Shown piece by piece: positions 55,022 to 64,000 of a stretch of 64,000 nt of DNA. The notes beneath the pieces were generated by a model. That model saw only the letters and a program-made list of their open reading frames with translations. It ran no database searches and was not told where the DNA came from. The position numbers and the translations under genes are program-made. How positions within the stretch are numbered: the first letter of the stretch is position 1; each line of letters starts with the position of its first letter. The DNA comes from Vibrio coralliilyticus ATCC BAA-450 (GTDB taxonomy: Bacteria > Pseudomonadota > Gammaproteobacteria > Enterobacterales > Vibrionaceae). Location of the stretch: positions 62,001 to 126,000 of the forward strand of contig NZ_ACZN01000013.1 of the NCBI RefSeq assembly GCF_000176135.1. The letters run 5' to 3'.

Positions 55022-55047
55022 ACGGCGCCTTAATGGCGTCGTTTTTT
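55022..55047 (+). terminator. Terminator after grcA
   Basis: ACGGCGCC (55022-55029) pairs with GGCGTCGT (55035-55042), one wobble, followed by a T-run. Confidence 0.88.
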
Positions 55048-55127
55048 ATGACTTTAGAAAGAAGCAGTGCAAGCAAGCTTTTTTTCCGTTACATTAATTG
55101 ACCCATTCCTAGTTTTCATCAGTAGCT

Positions 55128-55973
55128 ATGTTACTTGAAGGCATCGAAACTTTATTAGTTCTTAGTAAAGCGAAAACCATGAGCCGAACTGGCAGCTTAC
55201 TGTATATCAGTCAATCAGCAGTCAGTAAACGAATCGCCAATCTGGAAAAAAAACTCGGTAAGAAATTGATCGAACCTTCTGGCCGTTCAATCAAACTAAC
55301 ACCCGATGGGCAGGCTCTGATTGACAACATAGGTCCTTCTTTTAATGAGCTGCGAGGTCTAATCTATGAACAACAAGAGTTGGAAGATACCTCCCTCATC
55401 AAACTCGATAGCTCAAAGTCTTTGATTGCAGGGTACCTAGGCAAGACCATTGGCAACTACATTAAAAGCGATCAGTACATTACTATCACGACCAACCACA
55501 CACCTCGTATTGTAGAACATGTTCAATCAGGTAAAGCAACGCTGGGCCTCTGCGCGGGTTTACTACCAGCCCACCATGGCTTGATGACCTTTCACTTATT
55601 TGATGAACCTTTCGCTGTCGTAAACGATGCACCTTTAAAGCAATTACCCGATAAGATCATCACCAACGATTTGACCAATCCCGCCAACAGCTATCAACTC
55701 ATCACACTAGAAAAGCTCGGTATCAAGCCAATCATGGAAATGGATGCTTACACCGCTGCAGCCCAGCTGGCGTTAGGCGGAACAGCGCCAGCGTTGATCC
55801 CTCACTCAATCATTAAAGCGCTCAATATTCCCGATAAACATTGTTTTCATTTCAAACAATTACAACACCTAATCCGACCTATCCATATTTGCGTCAGACA
55901 GAGTGTGTATCAGTCGCCTCGGGTTAAAAAGCTGATAGAAACCATTGTTGATGCTGTTCCCAAAGCAGTTTAA
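55128..55973 (+). CDS. LysR-family transcriptional regulator
   Basis: A 281-residue LysR-type regulator. The N-terminal winged helix-turn-helix is AKTMSRTGSLLYISQSAVSK with RIANLEKKLGKKL (about residues 11-45). The effector-binding half has a short linker and two periplasmic-binding-like lobes (about 85-275). The target is unknown; the convergent TSUP permease is the obvious candidate. The two coding regions overlap tail-to-tail by 50 bases. Confidence 0.88.
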   Translation: MLLEGIETLLVLSKAKTMSRTGSLLYISQSAVSKRIANLEKKLGKKLIEPSGRSIKLTPDGQALIDNIGPSFNELRGLIYEQQELEDTSLIKLDSSKSLIAGYLGKTIGNYIKSDQYITITTNHTPRIVEHVQSGKATLGLCAGLLPAHHGLMTFHLFDEPFAVVNDAPLKQLPDKIITNDLTNPANSYQLITLEKLGIKPIMEMDAYTAAAQLALGGTAPALIPHSIIKALNIPDKHCFHFKQLQHLIRPIHICVRQSVYQSPRVKKLIETIVDAVPKAV

Positions 55974-56703
55974 ATGCCATCGCCATCGACATCACGATCA
56001 CTAGGGGACGGATCAATTTTTGGCCTTTGTTCACGACCACTTTTGCTCCCATACGAGCCCCAAAGAACCCACCGACCGCCATCACCAATCCTAATTCCCA
56101 GATCGGTAATCCTGCCAGCACAAAAAACAGTAATGCAGCGATGTTAGAAGTAAAGTTCAACACCTTGGTGCGAGCGGTCGCATCGACCAACGAAAAATGC
56201 CCAATGGCAACAAAACACACAGTAAAAATGGAGCCTGTTCCTGGGCCGAAGAAGCCATCATAAAACCCAACCCCACCGCCTACGGACAAAGCAAACATCG
56301 CTTCTGACAGCTTGGCTTGCCCCGAGTGTTGTTTCGTTTTTGGCATCAGCAAAAAGTAAAGCGAGATAGCGACAAGAAGAATGGGAATAAGACTGGTCAG
56401 GGTACTTGCGTCAATATACTGCACTGCTTCTGCGCCAATCGCCGAGCCGATGAAAGTACACAGGATGGCTAAGCGCATCTCTTTAATGCTAACAATACCG
56501 TTACGCACGAAATACCAGCTAGCAGAAAAACTCCCAAATGAGCTTTGCAACTTGTTTGTCGCTAAGGCTTGAGTCGGGGGAACACCGGCCGCTAGTAGCG
56601 CAGGTAGCGTTAATAAACCACCGCCACCAGCCATGGCATCGATAAAGCCTGCAGCAGTAGCAACAAAGAAAAGTATGGTCAGTATTTCGAGGGAGATTTC
56701 CAT
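55924..56703 (-). CDS. TSUP-family (TauE/SafE, YfcA-like) membrane permease
   Basis: A 259-residue inner-membrane protein with about eight membrane helices. The signature of YfcA-type TSUP transporters is AAGFIDAMAGGGGLLTLPAL near residue 17, followed by GVPPTQALATNKLQSSFGS. A second repeat has GFYDGFFGPGTGS. Members export sulfite, sulfoacetate or related small anions; the substrate here is unknown. Its last 50 bases overlap the 3' end of the convergent LysR gene, and no terminator separates the two. Confidence 0.88.
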   Translation of the reverse strand: MEISLEILTILFFVATAAGFIDAMAGGGGLLTLPALLAAGVPPTQALATNKLQSSFGSFSASWYFVRNGIVSIKEMRLAILCTFIGSAIGAEAVQYIDASTLTSLIPILLVAISLYFLLMPKTKQHSGQAKLSEAMFALSVGGGVGFYDGFFGPGTGSIFTVCFVAIGHFSLVDATARTKVLNFTSNIAALLFFVLAGLPIWELGLVMAVGGFFGARMGAKVVVNKGQKLIRPLVIVMSMAMAFKLLWEQHQQWFLSAF

Positions 56704-56820
56704 GACGTATGTCTAAACGGCGAAACAATGGCCATAACCATAACACTGAGCTTTCCAGTCGGATAAGGAAAGCATCGAAATTGACCTATTCCATTTTTTC
56801 ATCATTCTAATACACCGCAT

Positions 56821-56846
56821 AAAAAAGCCCGCTCAAAAGAGCGGGC
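56821..56846 (-). terminator. Terminator after carB
   Basis: GCCCGCTC and GAGCGGGC form an eight-base stem with a four-base loop. On the minus strand T residues follow (TTTTTTATG). Confidence 0.9.
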
Positions 56847-56891
56847 AATGAGGTTGTCATATAGGCTCTGTTGCGAGCCTACTGTTTTTTA

Positions 56892-59800
56892 TTACGCTTC
56901 GTTCTGTGCCACTTTAGCGTGCAGCTCTTGAACTGAAGTCACTGACGTTTTAGCGTCAGCCGTATGTGCCATACACACTGCAAACGCTGCATTCAGTGTC
57001 GTTGTGTAGTTCACTTTCTCAGCCAATGCGCCACGACGTAGTACTTTTGAATCCTCAATCGCTTGACGACCTGCCGCGGTGTTGACGATGTAGGTGTACT
57101 CGTTGTTCTTGATACGGTCAAGAATATGTGGACGACCTTCGTGTACCTTGTTCACCAGACGTGGGTTGATACCTGCTTCGCCTAGGATAACTGCTGTTCC
57201 GTGCGTTGCATCCAGTTGGTAACCAAGCTTAGTTAGCTTAGACGCCAGGTCTACCACACGCTGCTTATCGCCTTCACGAACTGACAGCAGTGCACGACCA
57301 CCTTCTGGGTAAACTGCGCCACAACCAAGTTCTGCTTTCGCGTAAGCTTCTGCGAACGTTGCACCTACACCCATTACCTCACCAGTAGAGCGCATCTCTG
57401 GACCTAACAGCGGATCAACACCAGGGAACTTGTTGAACGGAAGTACCACTTCTTTCACTGAGTAGTAAGGTGGGATAATTTCTTTAGTAAAGCCCTGAGA
57501 CTCTAGAGATTGACCCGCCATAACACGTGCAGCGATTTTCGCTAGTGGAGCACCCGTTGCTTTAGATACGAATGGTACTGTACGAGCAGCACGAGGGTTT
57601 ACTTCGATTAGGTAAACTTCGTTATCTTTAACAGCAAACTGAGTGTTCATCAGACCGCGTACACCAAGCTCGAAAGCTAGCTTCTCTACTTGCTCACGCA
57701 TCTTATCCTGGATTTCCTGACTTAGTGTGTAAGCAGGTAGTGAACATGCCGAGTCACCAGAGTGAACACCCGCTTGCTCAATGTGCTCCATGATACCGCC
57801 GATAACGACGCGCTCACCGTCACAGATAGCATCGATATCAACTTCAGTTGCGTCGTCTAGGAAACGGTCCAGAAGCACTGGTGACTCGTTCGATACGCTC
57901 ACCGCTTCGTTGAAGTAGCGGCGCAAGTCTTGCTCGTCGTAAACGATTTCCATTGCGCGACCACCTAGTACGTATGAAGGACGTACAACCAGTGGGAAAC
58001 CAATTTCTTTCGATTTCTCTACCGCTTGCTCAATTGTCGTTACTGTCGCGTTTTCTGGCTGTAGAAGACCCAGACGGTCAACGGCAGCCTGGAAGCGTTC
58101 ACGGTCTTCTGCGCGGTCTATGGCATCAGGGCTAGTACCGATGATTGGCACACCTGCCGCTTCTAAAGCACGAGCCAATTTAAGTGGAGTCTGACCACCG
58201 TACTGAACGATAACTCCTTTTGGCTTCTCAACACGTACGATTGAAAGCACATCTTCAAGCGTAACTGGTTCGAAGTACAGACGGTCTGACGTGTCGTAGT
58301 CAGTAGAAACTGTCTCTGGGTTACAGTTAACCATGATAGTTTCATAACCATCTTCACGCAGAGCTAGTGAAGCGTGTACACAACAGTAATCAAATTCGAT
58401 ACCTTGGCCGATACGGTTTGGACCACCACCAAGAACCATGATCTTGTCTTTGTCTGTCGGCTGCGCTTCACACTCTTCATCGTAAGATGAGTACATGTAA
58501 GCGGTGTCAGAAGAGAACTCAGCCGCACAAGTATCAACGCGTTTGTATACTGGGTGGATATCGTACTGGTCACGCAGGCGACGAATTTCGTTCTCAGATA
58601 CACCAAGAATTGAAGATAGACGAGCATCAGAGAAACCTTTACGCTTCATCTTACGTAGCACATCTTCAGTCAAGCCAGCAAAACCGCCTGCCTTAACTTG
58701 GTTTTCCAGGTTAACCAGTTCTTCAATCTGAACTAGGAACCAACGGTCAATTGCCGTTAGATTGAATACGCCATCTACTGACATACCAGCACGGAATGCA
58801 TCTGCGATGTACCAGATACGCTCTGCGCCAGCTTCTTTTAGTTCATGACGAATTGTTGTTAGTGCGTCAGGCGCATCCAGATCAACCATTTCGTCAAAAC
58901 CGTTGGCACCAACTTCAAGGCCACGAAGCGCTTTTTGTAGAGATTCTTGTTGGTTACGGCCGATAGCCATAACCTCACCAACGGACTTCATCTGAGTTGT
59001 CAGGCGGTCGTTAGCACCTGCAAATTTCTCGAAGTTAAAACGAGGAATCTTAGTTACTACGTAATCGATTGTTGGTTCGAATGACGCAGGAGTCGCGCCA
59101 CCTGTGATGTCGTTCTGTAGCTCATCAAGAGTGAATCCAACAGCCAGTTTCGCTGCAATCTTAGCGATTGGGAAACCTGTTGCTTTAGAAGCAAGAGCAG
59201 AAGAGCGAGATACACGTGGGTTCATCTCGATGATAACCATGCGGCCATCTTTCGGATTAATACCAAACTGTACGTTTGAACCACCTGTCTCAACACCGAT
59301 TTCGCGCAGTACTGCTAGGGATGCATTACGCATCAACTGGTACTCTTTGTCAGTCAACGTTTGGGCTGGTGCCACTGTAATTGAGTCACCAGTGTGGATA
59401 CCCATTGGGTCGAAGTTTTCGATAGAACATACGATGATACAGTTGTCCGCTTTGTCACGAACCACTTCCATCTCATACTCTTTCCAACCGATTAGTGATT
59501 CATCGATTAGAAGCTCGTTGGTTGGAGAAAGGTCCAAACCACGACGACAGATCTCTTCGAACTCTTCTTTGTTGTAAGCGATGCCACCACCAGTACCACC
59601 CATAGTGAATGAAGGACGAATGATACATGGGAAGCCAACCATATCGAGAACTTTGTAAGCTTCTTCCATCGTCTTAGCCGTATCCGCACGCGGACACTCT
59701 AGACCAATCGACTTCATTGCTTTATCAAAGCGAGAACGGTCTTCGGCTTTATCGATAGCATCGGCCGTTGCACCGATCATCTCTACGCCAAACTCTTCGA

Positions 59801-60122
59801 GGACACCATGCTTCTCAAGATCCAAAGCACAGTTAAGTGCAGTCTGGCCACCCATAGTAGGCAGGACAGCATCAGGACGCTCTTTCTCAATGATCTTACG
59901 CACAACTTCCCATTGAATTGGCTCGATGTAAGTGGCATCCGCCATTTCTGGGTCTGTCATGATCGTCGCAGGGTTCGAGTTAACCAGAATGACTCGATAA
60001 CCTTCTTCACGCAGTGCTTTACAAGCTTGAGCACCAGAGTAGTCAAACTCACATGCCTGACCGATAACAATCGGGCCTGCACCTAGAATTAGAATACTTT
60101 TTAAATCAGTACGTTTTGGCAT
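56892..60122 (-). CDS. carB: Carbamoyl-phosphate synthase large subunit
   Basis: A 1076-residue subunit that makes carbamoyl phosphate for arginine and pyrimidine synthesis. Two homologous halves each carry an ATP-grasp site: first [20 protein letters not shown] and [18 protein letters not shown], second [19 protein letters not shown] and [18 protein letters not shown]. The allosteric (MGS-like) domain is at the C-terminus, with [11 protein letters not shown]. Length equals the norm (1073-1077). 16 bases after carA. Confidence 0.98.
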   Translation of the reverse strand: MPKRTDLKSILILGAGPIVIGQACEFDYSGAQACKALREEGYRVILVNSNPATIMTDPEMADATYIEPIQWEVVRKIIEKERPDAVLPTMGGQTALNCALDLEKHGVLEEFGVEMIGATADAIDKAEDRSRFDKAMKSIGLECPRADTAKTMEEAYKVLDMVGFPCIIRPSFTMGGTGGGIAYNKEEFEEICRRGLDLSPTNELLIDESLIGWKEYEMEVVRDKADNCIIVCSIENFDPMGIHTGDSITVAPAQTLTDKEYQLMRNASLAVLREIGVETGGSNVQFGINPKDGRMVIIEMNPRVSRSSALASKATGFPIAKIAAKLAVGFTLDELQNDITGGATPASFEPTIDYVVTKIPRFNFEKFAGANDRLTTQMKSVGEVMAIGRNQQESLQKALRGLEVGANGFDEMVDLDAPDALTTIRHELKEAGAERIWYIADAFRAGMSVDGVFNLTAIDRWFLVQIEELVNLENQVKAGGFAGLTEDVLRKMKRKGFSDARLSSILGVSENEIRRLRDQYDIHPVYKRVDTCAAEFSSDTAYMYSSYDEECEAQPTDKDKIMVLGGGPNRIGQGIEFDYCCVHASLALREDGYETIMVNCNPETVSTDYDTSDRLYFEPVTLEDVLSIVRVEKPKGVIVQYGGQTPLKLARALEAAGVPIIGTSPDAIDRAEDRERFQAAVDRLGLLQPENATVTTIEQAVEKSKEIGFPLVVRPSYVLGGRAMEIVYDEQDLRRYFNEAVSVSNESPVLLDRFLDDATEVDIDAICDGERVVIGGIMEHIEQAGVHSGDSACSLPAYTLSQEIQDKMREQVEKLAFELGVRGLMNTQFAVKDNEVYLIEVNPRAARTVPFVSKATGAPLAKIAARVMAGQSLESQGFTKEIIPPYYSVKEVVLPFNKFPGVDPLLGPEMRSTGEVMGVGATFAEAYAKAELGCGAVYPEGGRALLSVREGDKQRVVDLASKLTKLGYQLDATHGTAVILGEAGINPRLVNKVHEGRPHILDRIKNNEYTYIVNTAAGRQAIEDSKVLRRGALAEKVNYTTTLNAAFAVCMAHTADAKTSVTSVQELHAKVAQNEA

Positions 60123-60138
60123 TCTCTACTACTCCGAA

Positions 60139-61278
60139 TTAAGCGCTGTGTTGTTTGATTAGTTCGATAAAGTGGTCAAATAGCGGCGCTGCGTCGTGCG
60201 GACCAGGGCTCGCTTCAGGGTGACCTTGGAAGCTGAATGCTGGCTTGTCTGTACGGTGAATTCCTTGTAGAGAGCCATCAAATAGTGATACGTGCGTTGC
60301 GCGCAGATTCTCAGGCAATGTTGCTTCATCTGCAGCAAAACCGTGGTTCTGAGAAGTAATCATCACAACATTACGATCTAGGTCTTTAACTGGGTGGTTA
60401 GCACCGTGGTGACCAAATTTCATCTTAACGGTTTGCGCACCAGACGCTAACGCAAGGATTTGGTGACCTAAACAGATACCAAAGATTGGCAAACCTTTAT
60501 CCAAGAACACTTTGGTCGCTTCGATAGCGTAAGTACATGGTTCAGGGTCACCAGGGCCGTTTGACAAGAACACGCCGTCAGGGTTAAGCGCCAAAACTTC
60601 TTCTGCACTGGTTTCAGCAGGAACTACTGTTAAGCGGCAGCCTCGGTCAACAAGCATACGCAGAATGTTTCGTTTTGCACCGAAGTCATAGGCAACAACA
60701 TGATATGGCAATTCGCTGTCGTCTTGCGCCTCAGGAAGTCCACCCTCGAGCGTCCACGAACCTTGTTTCCATTGATACGCTTCTTTTGTTGTAACTTCTT
60801 TCGCAAGGTCCATACCTTTTAGGCCAGGGAATTCTTTCGCTTTAGCTAGCGCTAGAGCCTCGTCTAAGTTGTTACCCGCAACGATACAACCGTTCTGTGC
60901 ACCTTTTTCACGCAGAATGCGAGTTAGCTTGCGCGTATCAATATCAGCGATGCCAACGATGTTTTGCGATTTGAGGTAATCAGAAAGGGATTGTTCGTTA
61001 CGGAAGTTAGAAGCGATTAGAGGGAGATCGCGAATCACAAGGCCTTGTGCATGAATGGAAGAGGATTCTTCGTCTTCGGAATTGGTTCCGGTATTGCCTA
61101 TGTGAGGATAAGTAAGTGTGACGATTTGCTGGGAATAGGAAGGATCAGTGAGGATTTCTTGGTACCCCGTCATCGAGGTATTAAAAACAACTTCACCAAC
61201 GGACGCCCCATCTGCTCCAATGGAAACTCCGCGGAACACTGTCCCATCTTCTAGGACTAACAGTGCTGATTTACTCAA
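60139..61278 (-). CDS. carA: Carbamoyl-phosphate synthase small subunit (glutaminase)
   Basis: A 379-residue class I glutamine amidotransferase that supplies ammonia to CarB. I choose the TTG at 61278 ([15 protein letters not shown]) because GGAGGTTGTC precedes it and the length then matches the family; an ATG-type start further upstream (to 61344) would add 22 non-conserved residues. The catalytic cysteine is in [11 protein letters not shown], and the His-Glu pair in [11 protein letters not shown]. Promoter at 61384-61412 with a leader of about 100 bases. Confidence 0.96.
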   Translation of the reverse strand: MSKSALLVLEDGTVFRGVSIGADGASVGEVVFNTSMTGYQEILTDPSYSQQIVTLTYPHIGNTGTNSEDEESSSIHAQGLVIRDLPLIASNFRNEQSLSDYLKSQNIVGIADIDTRKLTRILREKGAQNGCIVAGNNLDEALALAKAKEFPGLKGMDLAKEVTTKEAYQWKQGSWTLEGGLPEAQDDSELPYHVVAYDFGAKRNILRMLVDRGCRLTVVPAETSAEEVLALNPDGVFLSNGPGDPEPCTYAIEATKVFLDKGLPIFGICLGHQILALASGAQTVKMKFGHHGANHPVKDLDRNVVMITSQNHGFAADEATLPENLRATHVSLFDGSLQGIHRTDKPAFSFQGHPEASPGPHDAAPLFDHFIELIKQHSA

Positions 61279-61383
61279 GACAACCTCCAGAATAAAAATG
61301 CAAAAATAATAAATTAAACTGCAAACTTGCCTTCCTTCACGCAATAAAAAAGCGCTTTCAGGTTATTTAGACAAATTGGCGGT

Positions 61384-61412
61384 ATTCTAATGAGGTGATA
61401 AAGAAGTGTCAA
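61384..61412 (-). promoter_or_regulatory. Sigma-70 promoter of carAB
   Basis: On the minus strand TTGACA (61407-61412), 17 bases, TAGAAT (61384-61389): close to ideal. Start near 61377. Confidence 0.75.
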
Positions 61413-61813
61413 CAGAGACGCGAAAATAAATTTAACATTTAGAGCAGTTAAAACCAAAAATGTTTTTAGATGGCTAAAATATACAGTTTAGTCCCACTAA
61501 CAAGGAGATAAGGTGAACAATTTATGAAATGGGGTATTTTCAACATATCTTAGATCACAGTTTTTATTATCATTTTCGCGCAAACGTTGAACAACACGCA
61601 GTTGCCACTACTTTTAAGCAACTAAACAAAAATCCACACGGAAACAACCAAAATAAGCAATAAACTCAAGTGCAGATATCGTACTTCAACTAGTTTATTG
61701 GATTACCAATTTGAGCCCGATACAAAAAGCGCCGGGCAAGCCCAGCGCATAATTATCTATTTTTAGTTTCTAGCTTCACTTTAATACTAAGAAGCCGGAC
61801 AAATCCCTTCAAA
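61413..61813. other. Intergenic region carA to dapB
   Basis: 400 bp. Contains the dapB terminator (61724-61748) and a half-matching PurR-like site, GCGCAAACGTTGAACA at 61578-61593 (10 of 16 positions), 200 bases upstream of the carA promoter. No ArgR box of the TGAAT/ATTCA type was found and no small gene. Confidence 0.4.
61724..61748 (-). terminator. Terminator after dapB
   Basis: GCGCCGGGC (61729-61737) pairs with GCCCAGCGC (61740-61748), one wobble; a T-run follows on the minus strand. Confidence 0.8.
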
Positions 61814-62635
<822 letters not shown>

Positions 62636-62752
62636 TTATTATCATTACTTGTGCTTAGTGGATTAAAACTACCAACATTAAGCACTGCTGGCTAGGGTCG
62701 GATGATCTTTCATGACTAAATTTTTCTCAAAAAGATCAACCCTCAGCTCTCT

Positions 62753-63151
62753 CTATGAAAACTCGTTCATCACGCGACGTAAAATAGGCATGTTAGCTTC
62801 TGGGAATGCATAGTCAGCAAGCTCAGGTACTGGGACCCAAACCCCTTGTTGCCCTTCTTTACCATAAGGGGCGTTTTCAAATCGGGTCACACTGATGAAA
62901 TCAAACTTGAGTGATTTTTCTGGGTAGTCATACTCAAGGTGCTCAAACAAACTCTGCTCTGTCACCTGAATTCCGACTTCTTCATCCAGCTCACGAACAA
63001 TCGCTTGCTCTATGGTTTCGCCCGACTCCACTTTGCCACCAGGAAACTCCCAAAAGCCTCCTTTATGCTTGTCGTCTGGCCTCTTGGTAATGAACACTTC
63101 CGATTGGTCGGAATTAAAAATGATGGCGGCAACAATATGAATACGTTTCAT
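62753..63151 (-). CDS. mutT: MutT, 8-oxo-dGTP diphosphatase
   Basis: A 132-residue Nudix hydrolase that removes 8-oxo-dGTP from the nucleotide pool. The Nudix box runs from G38 (GGKVESGETIEQAIVRELDEE, about residues 38-58). It starts MKRIHIVAAIIFN. Located after secA, the position it also has in E. coli (secA-mutT). A terminator-like stem lies between the two, so mutT depends on read-through or its own promoter. Confidence 0.95.
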   Translation of the reverse strand: MKRIHIVAAIIFNSDQSEVFITKRPDDKHKGGFWEFPGGKVESGETIEQAIVRELDEEVGIQVTEQSLFEHLEYDYPEKSLKFDFISVTRFENAPYGKEGQQGVWVPVPELADYAFPEANMPILRRVMNEFS

Positions 63152-63163
63152 AGTAATTTTCCT

Positions 63164-63190
63164 TAAAAAAAGAGCCGCCTAAGCGACTCT
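63164..63190 (-). terminator. Terminator or attenuator between secA and mutT
   Basis: AGAGCCGC (63171-63178) pairs with GCGACTCT (63183-63190), one wobble; on the minus strand seven T residues follow, and the mutT ATG comes only about 12 bases later. Confidence 0.8.
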
Positions 63191-63214
63191 TTACTTTTCA
63201 TTGACGATTTCAAA

Positions 63215-64000
63215 TTAGCTATTAATTTGACCGTGACACTGTTTGTATTTCTTACCGCTACCACAAGGGCATGGCTCGTTTCGGCCAACTTTGCGTTCTT
63301 CACGAACCATTGGCTGATGTGCACTTTCATTGCTCTCTTCATCAGAAAGTTGATTCTCAGCTGATGCATGTTGAGCTTGAGCACGACGAGCCGCTTCTTC
63401 CGCTTGGGCACGGCGCTGCGCTTCCATACGTTCAACTTCTTCTTGCTGTTGAACTCGTACTTTCGACAGAATAGTAATGACATCTGACTTAAGCGCATCT
63501 AGAAGACCTTCAAACAGCTCAAACGACTCGCGCTTGTACTCTTGTTTCGGGTTCTTCTGCGCGTAGCCACGTAGGTGGATGCCTTGGCGCAAATGATCCA
63601 TCGCCGCCAAGTGCTCTTTCCACAGCGTATCCAGCGTTTGTAGCATGACGGATTTTTCAAAGTTACGCAGAACCTGCTCACCCACCACTGCTTCTTTCTC
63701 TTTGTAAACAGCAACAGACGTATCAAGGATCTTCTCACGCAGCGCTTCTTCGTATAACTTATCGTCTTCTTCAAGCCACTGTTTAACTGGCGCATCCAAA
63801 TCAAAATCGTTTTTCAGCCGCTCTTGAAGGCCTTCTACATCCCACATATCTTCCAGAGATTGTGGCGGAATGTACTCATCAATCACAGCGCTGATTACAT
63901 CAGCACGGTTTTGCTCAATCATTTCGCTGATATCTTCTACACTCATCAGCTCATCGCGAAGCTCATACACGACTTTACGTTGATCGTTCGCTACATCATC
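63215..64000 (-). CDS. secA: Preprotein translocase ATPase SecA, C-terminal part (cut by window edge)
   Basis: The reading frame continues past the window end; 261 C-terminal codons are present. The helical scaffold and wing domain ([48 protein letters not shown]) are followed by a flexible linker and the zinc-binding SecB/ribosome-contact tail [14 protein letters not shown]. SecA drives protein export through SecYEG. The apparent internal start at 63970 is a GTG in a conserved stretch, not a true start. Confidence 0.97.
   Translation of the reverse strand, partial: DDVANDQRKVVYELRDELMSVEDISEMIEQNRADVISAVIDEYIPPQSLEDMWDVEGLQERLKNDFDLDAPVKQWLEEDDKLYEEALREKILDTSVAVYKEKEAVVGEQVLRNFEKSVMLQTLDTLWKEHLAAMDHLRQGIHLRGYAQKNPKQEYKRESFELFEGLLDALKSDVITILSKVRVQQQEEVERMEAQRRAQAEEAARRAQAQHASAENQLSDEESNESAHQPMVREERKVGRNEPCPCGSGKKYKQCHGQINS

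Noticed and set aside
61578..61593. Confident PurR operator for carAB
   Set aside because: Only 10 of 16 positions match and it lies 200 bases upstream of the predicted promoter, so it is mentioned only as a weak match.

Overview
The window is chromosomal DNA from a Vibrio (Gammaproteobacteria). This is inferred from gene content and order: a complete Na+-translocating NADH:quinone reductase operon with its maturation genes, the outer-membrane protein OmpK, a secreted multi-domain chitinase, a deoCABD-nupC block, and the DUF5363/DUF3545 small proteins typical of Vibrionaceae. It is gene-dense core genome. I see no rRNA, tRNA, CRISPR array, insertion sequence, prophage or integron. Almost every transcription unit ends in a clear stem-loop terminator, often shared by convergent genes.

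Layout. 1-2.4 kb: frsA start (cut by the window edge), gpt and an NCS2 purine permease with a PurR-like operator. 2.4-3.35 kb: a long intergenic stretch that appears to hold a small minus-strand transcription unit (promoter, structured leader, 28-codon ORF, terminator). 3.35-7.5 kb: pepD, then a coupled rimB-rimK-M14 peptidase-like trio. 7.5-11.8 kb: an NSS transporter with a TrpR-like operator, and the chitinase. 11.8-17.6 kb: a YggN protein, a GreA/B-like factor, a RecQ-like helicase, LexA-boxed dinB and a two-receiver diguanylate cyclase. 17.6-25.6 kb: nqrABCDEF, apbE, nqrM and bolA. 25.8-29.6 kb: rlmG, yajG, a periplasmic cyclophilin and ampG. 29.6-32.6 kb: an ECF11-type sigma factor and its ChrR anti-sigma factor, a LON-domain protein and ompK. 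32.6-35.4 kb: panE-yajL-csdA. 35.5-41.1 kb: radA, a double-PilZ protein, serB and smp. 41.1-47.4 kb: deoCABD, xapX and nupC. 47.6-54.3 kb: tatD, DUF5363, yaaA, an alanine/Na+ symporter, DUF3545, a hemerythrin-like protein, ung and nfo. 54.6-64 kb: grcA with two FNR boxes, a LysR regulator overlapping a TSUP permease, carAB, dapB, mutT and the secA 3' end.

Functional themes. Sodium energetics: the Nqr pump with ApbE (covalent FMN attachment) and NqrM (iron delivery), next to Na+-coupled NSS and AGCS transporters and the CNT-family NupC. Nucleoside and purine economy: gpt, the NCS2 permease, deoCABD, nupC, xapX, OmpK (Tsx-like) and carAB, several with LacI-family (PurR/CytR-like) or CRP-like sites. 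DNA repair: dinB, radA, ung, nfo, mutT and the RecQ-like helicase. Cyclic-di-GMP signalling: one GGDEF protein and one double-PilZ protein.

The strongest unexplained items are: the unannotated 28-codon transcription unit at about 2.7-3.06 kb; the rimB-rimK-M14 trio as a possible protein-glutamylation writer/eraser module; two ECF11-type promoters that place the LON-domain gene in the sigma-ChrR regulon; a TrpR-like operator that suggests a substrate for the NSS transporter; hairpins in all three deo intercistronic gaps; and a 34-codon ORF before ung.
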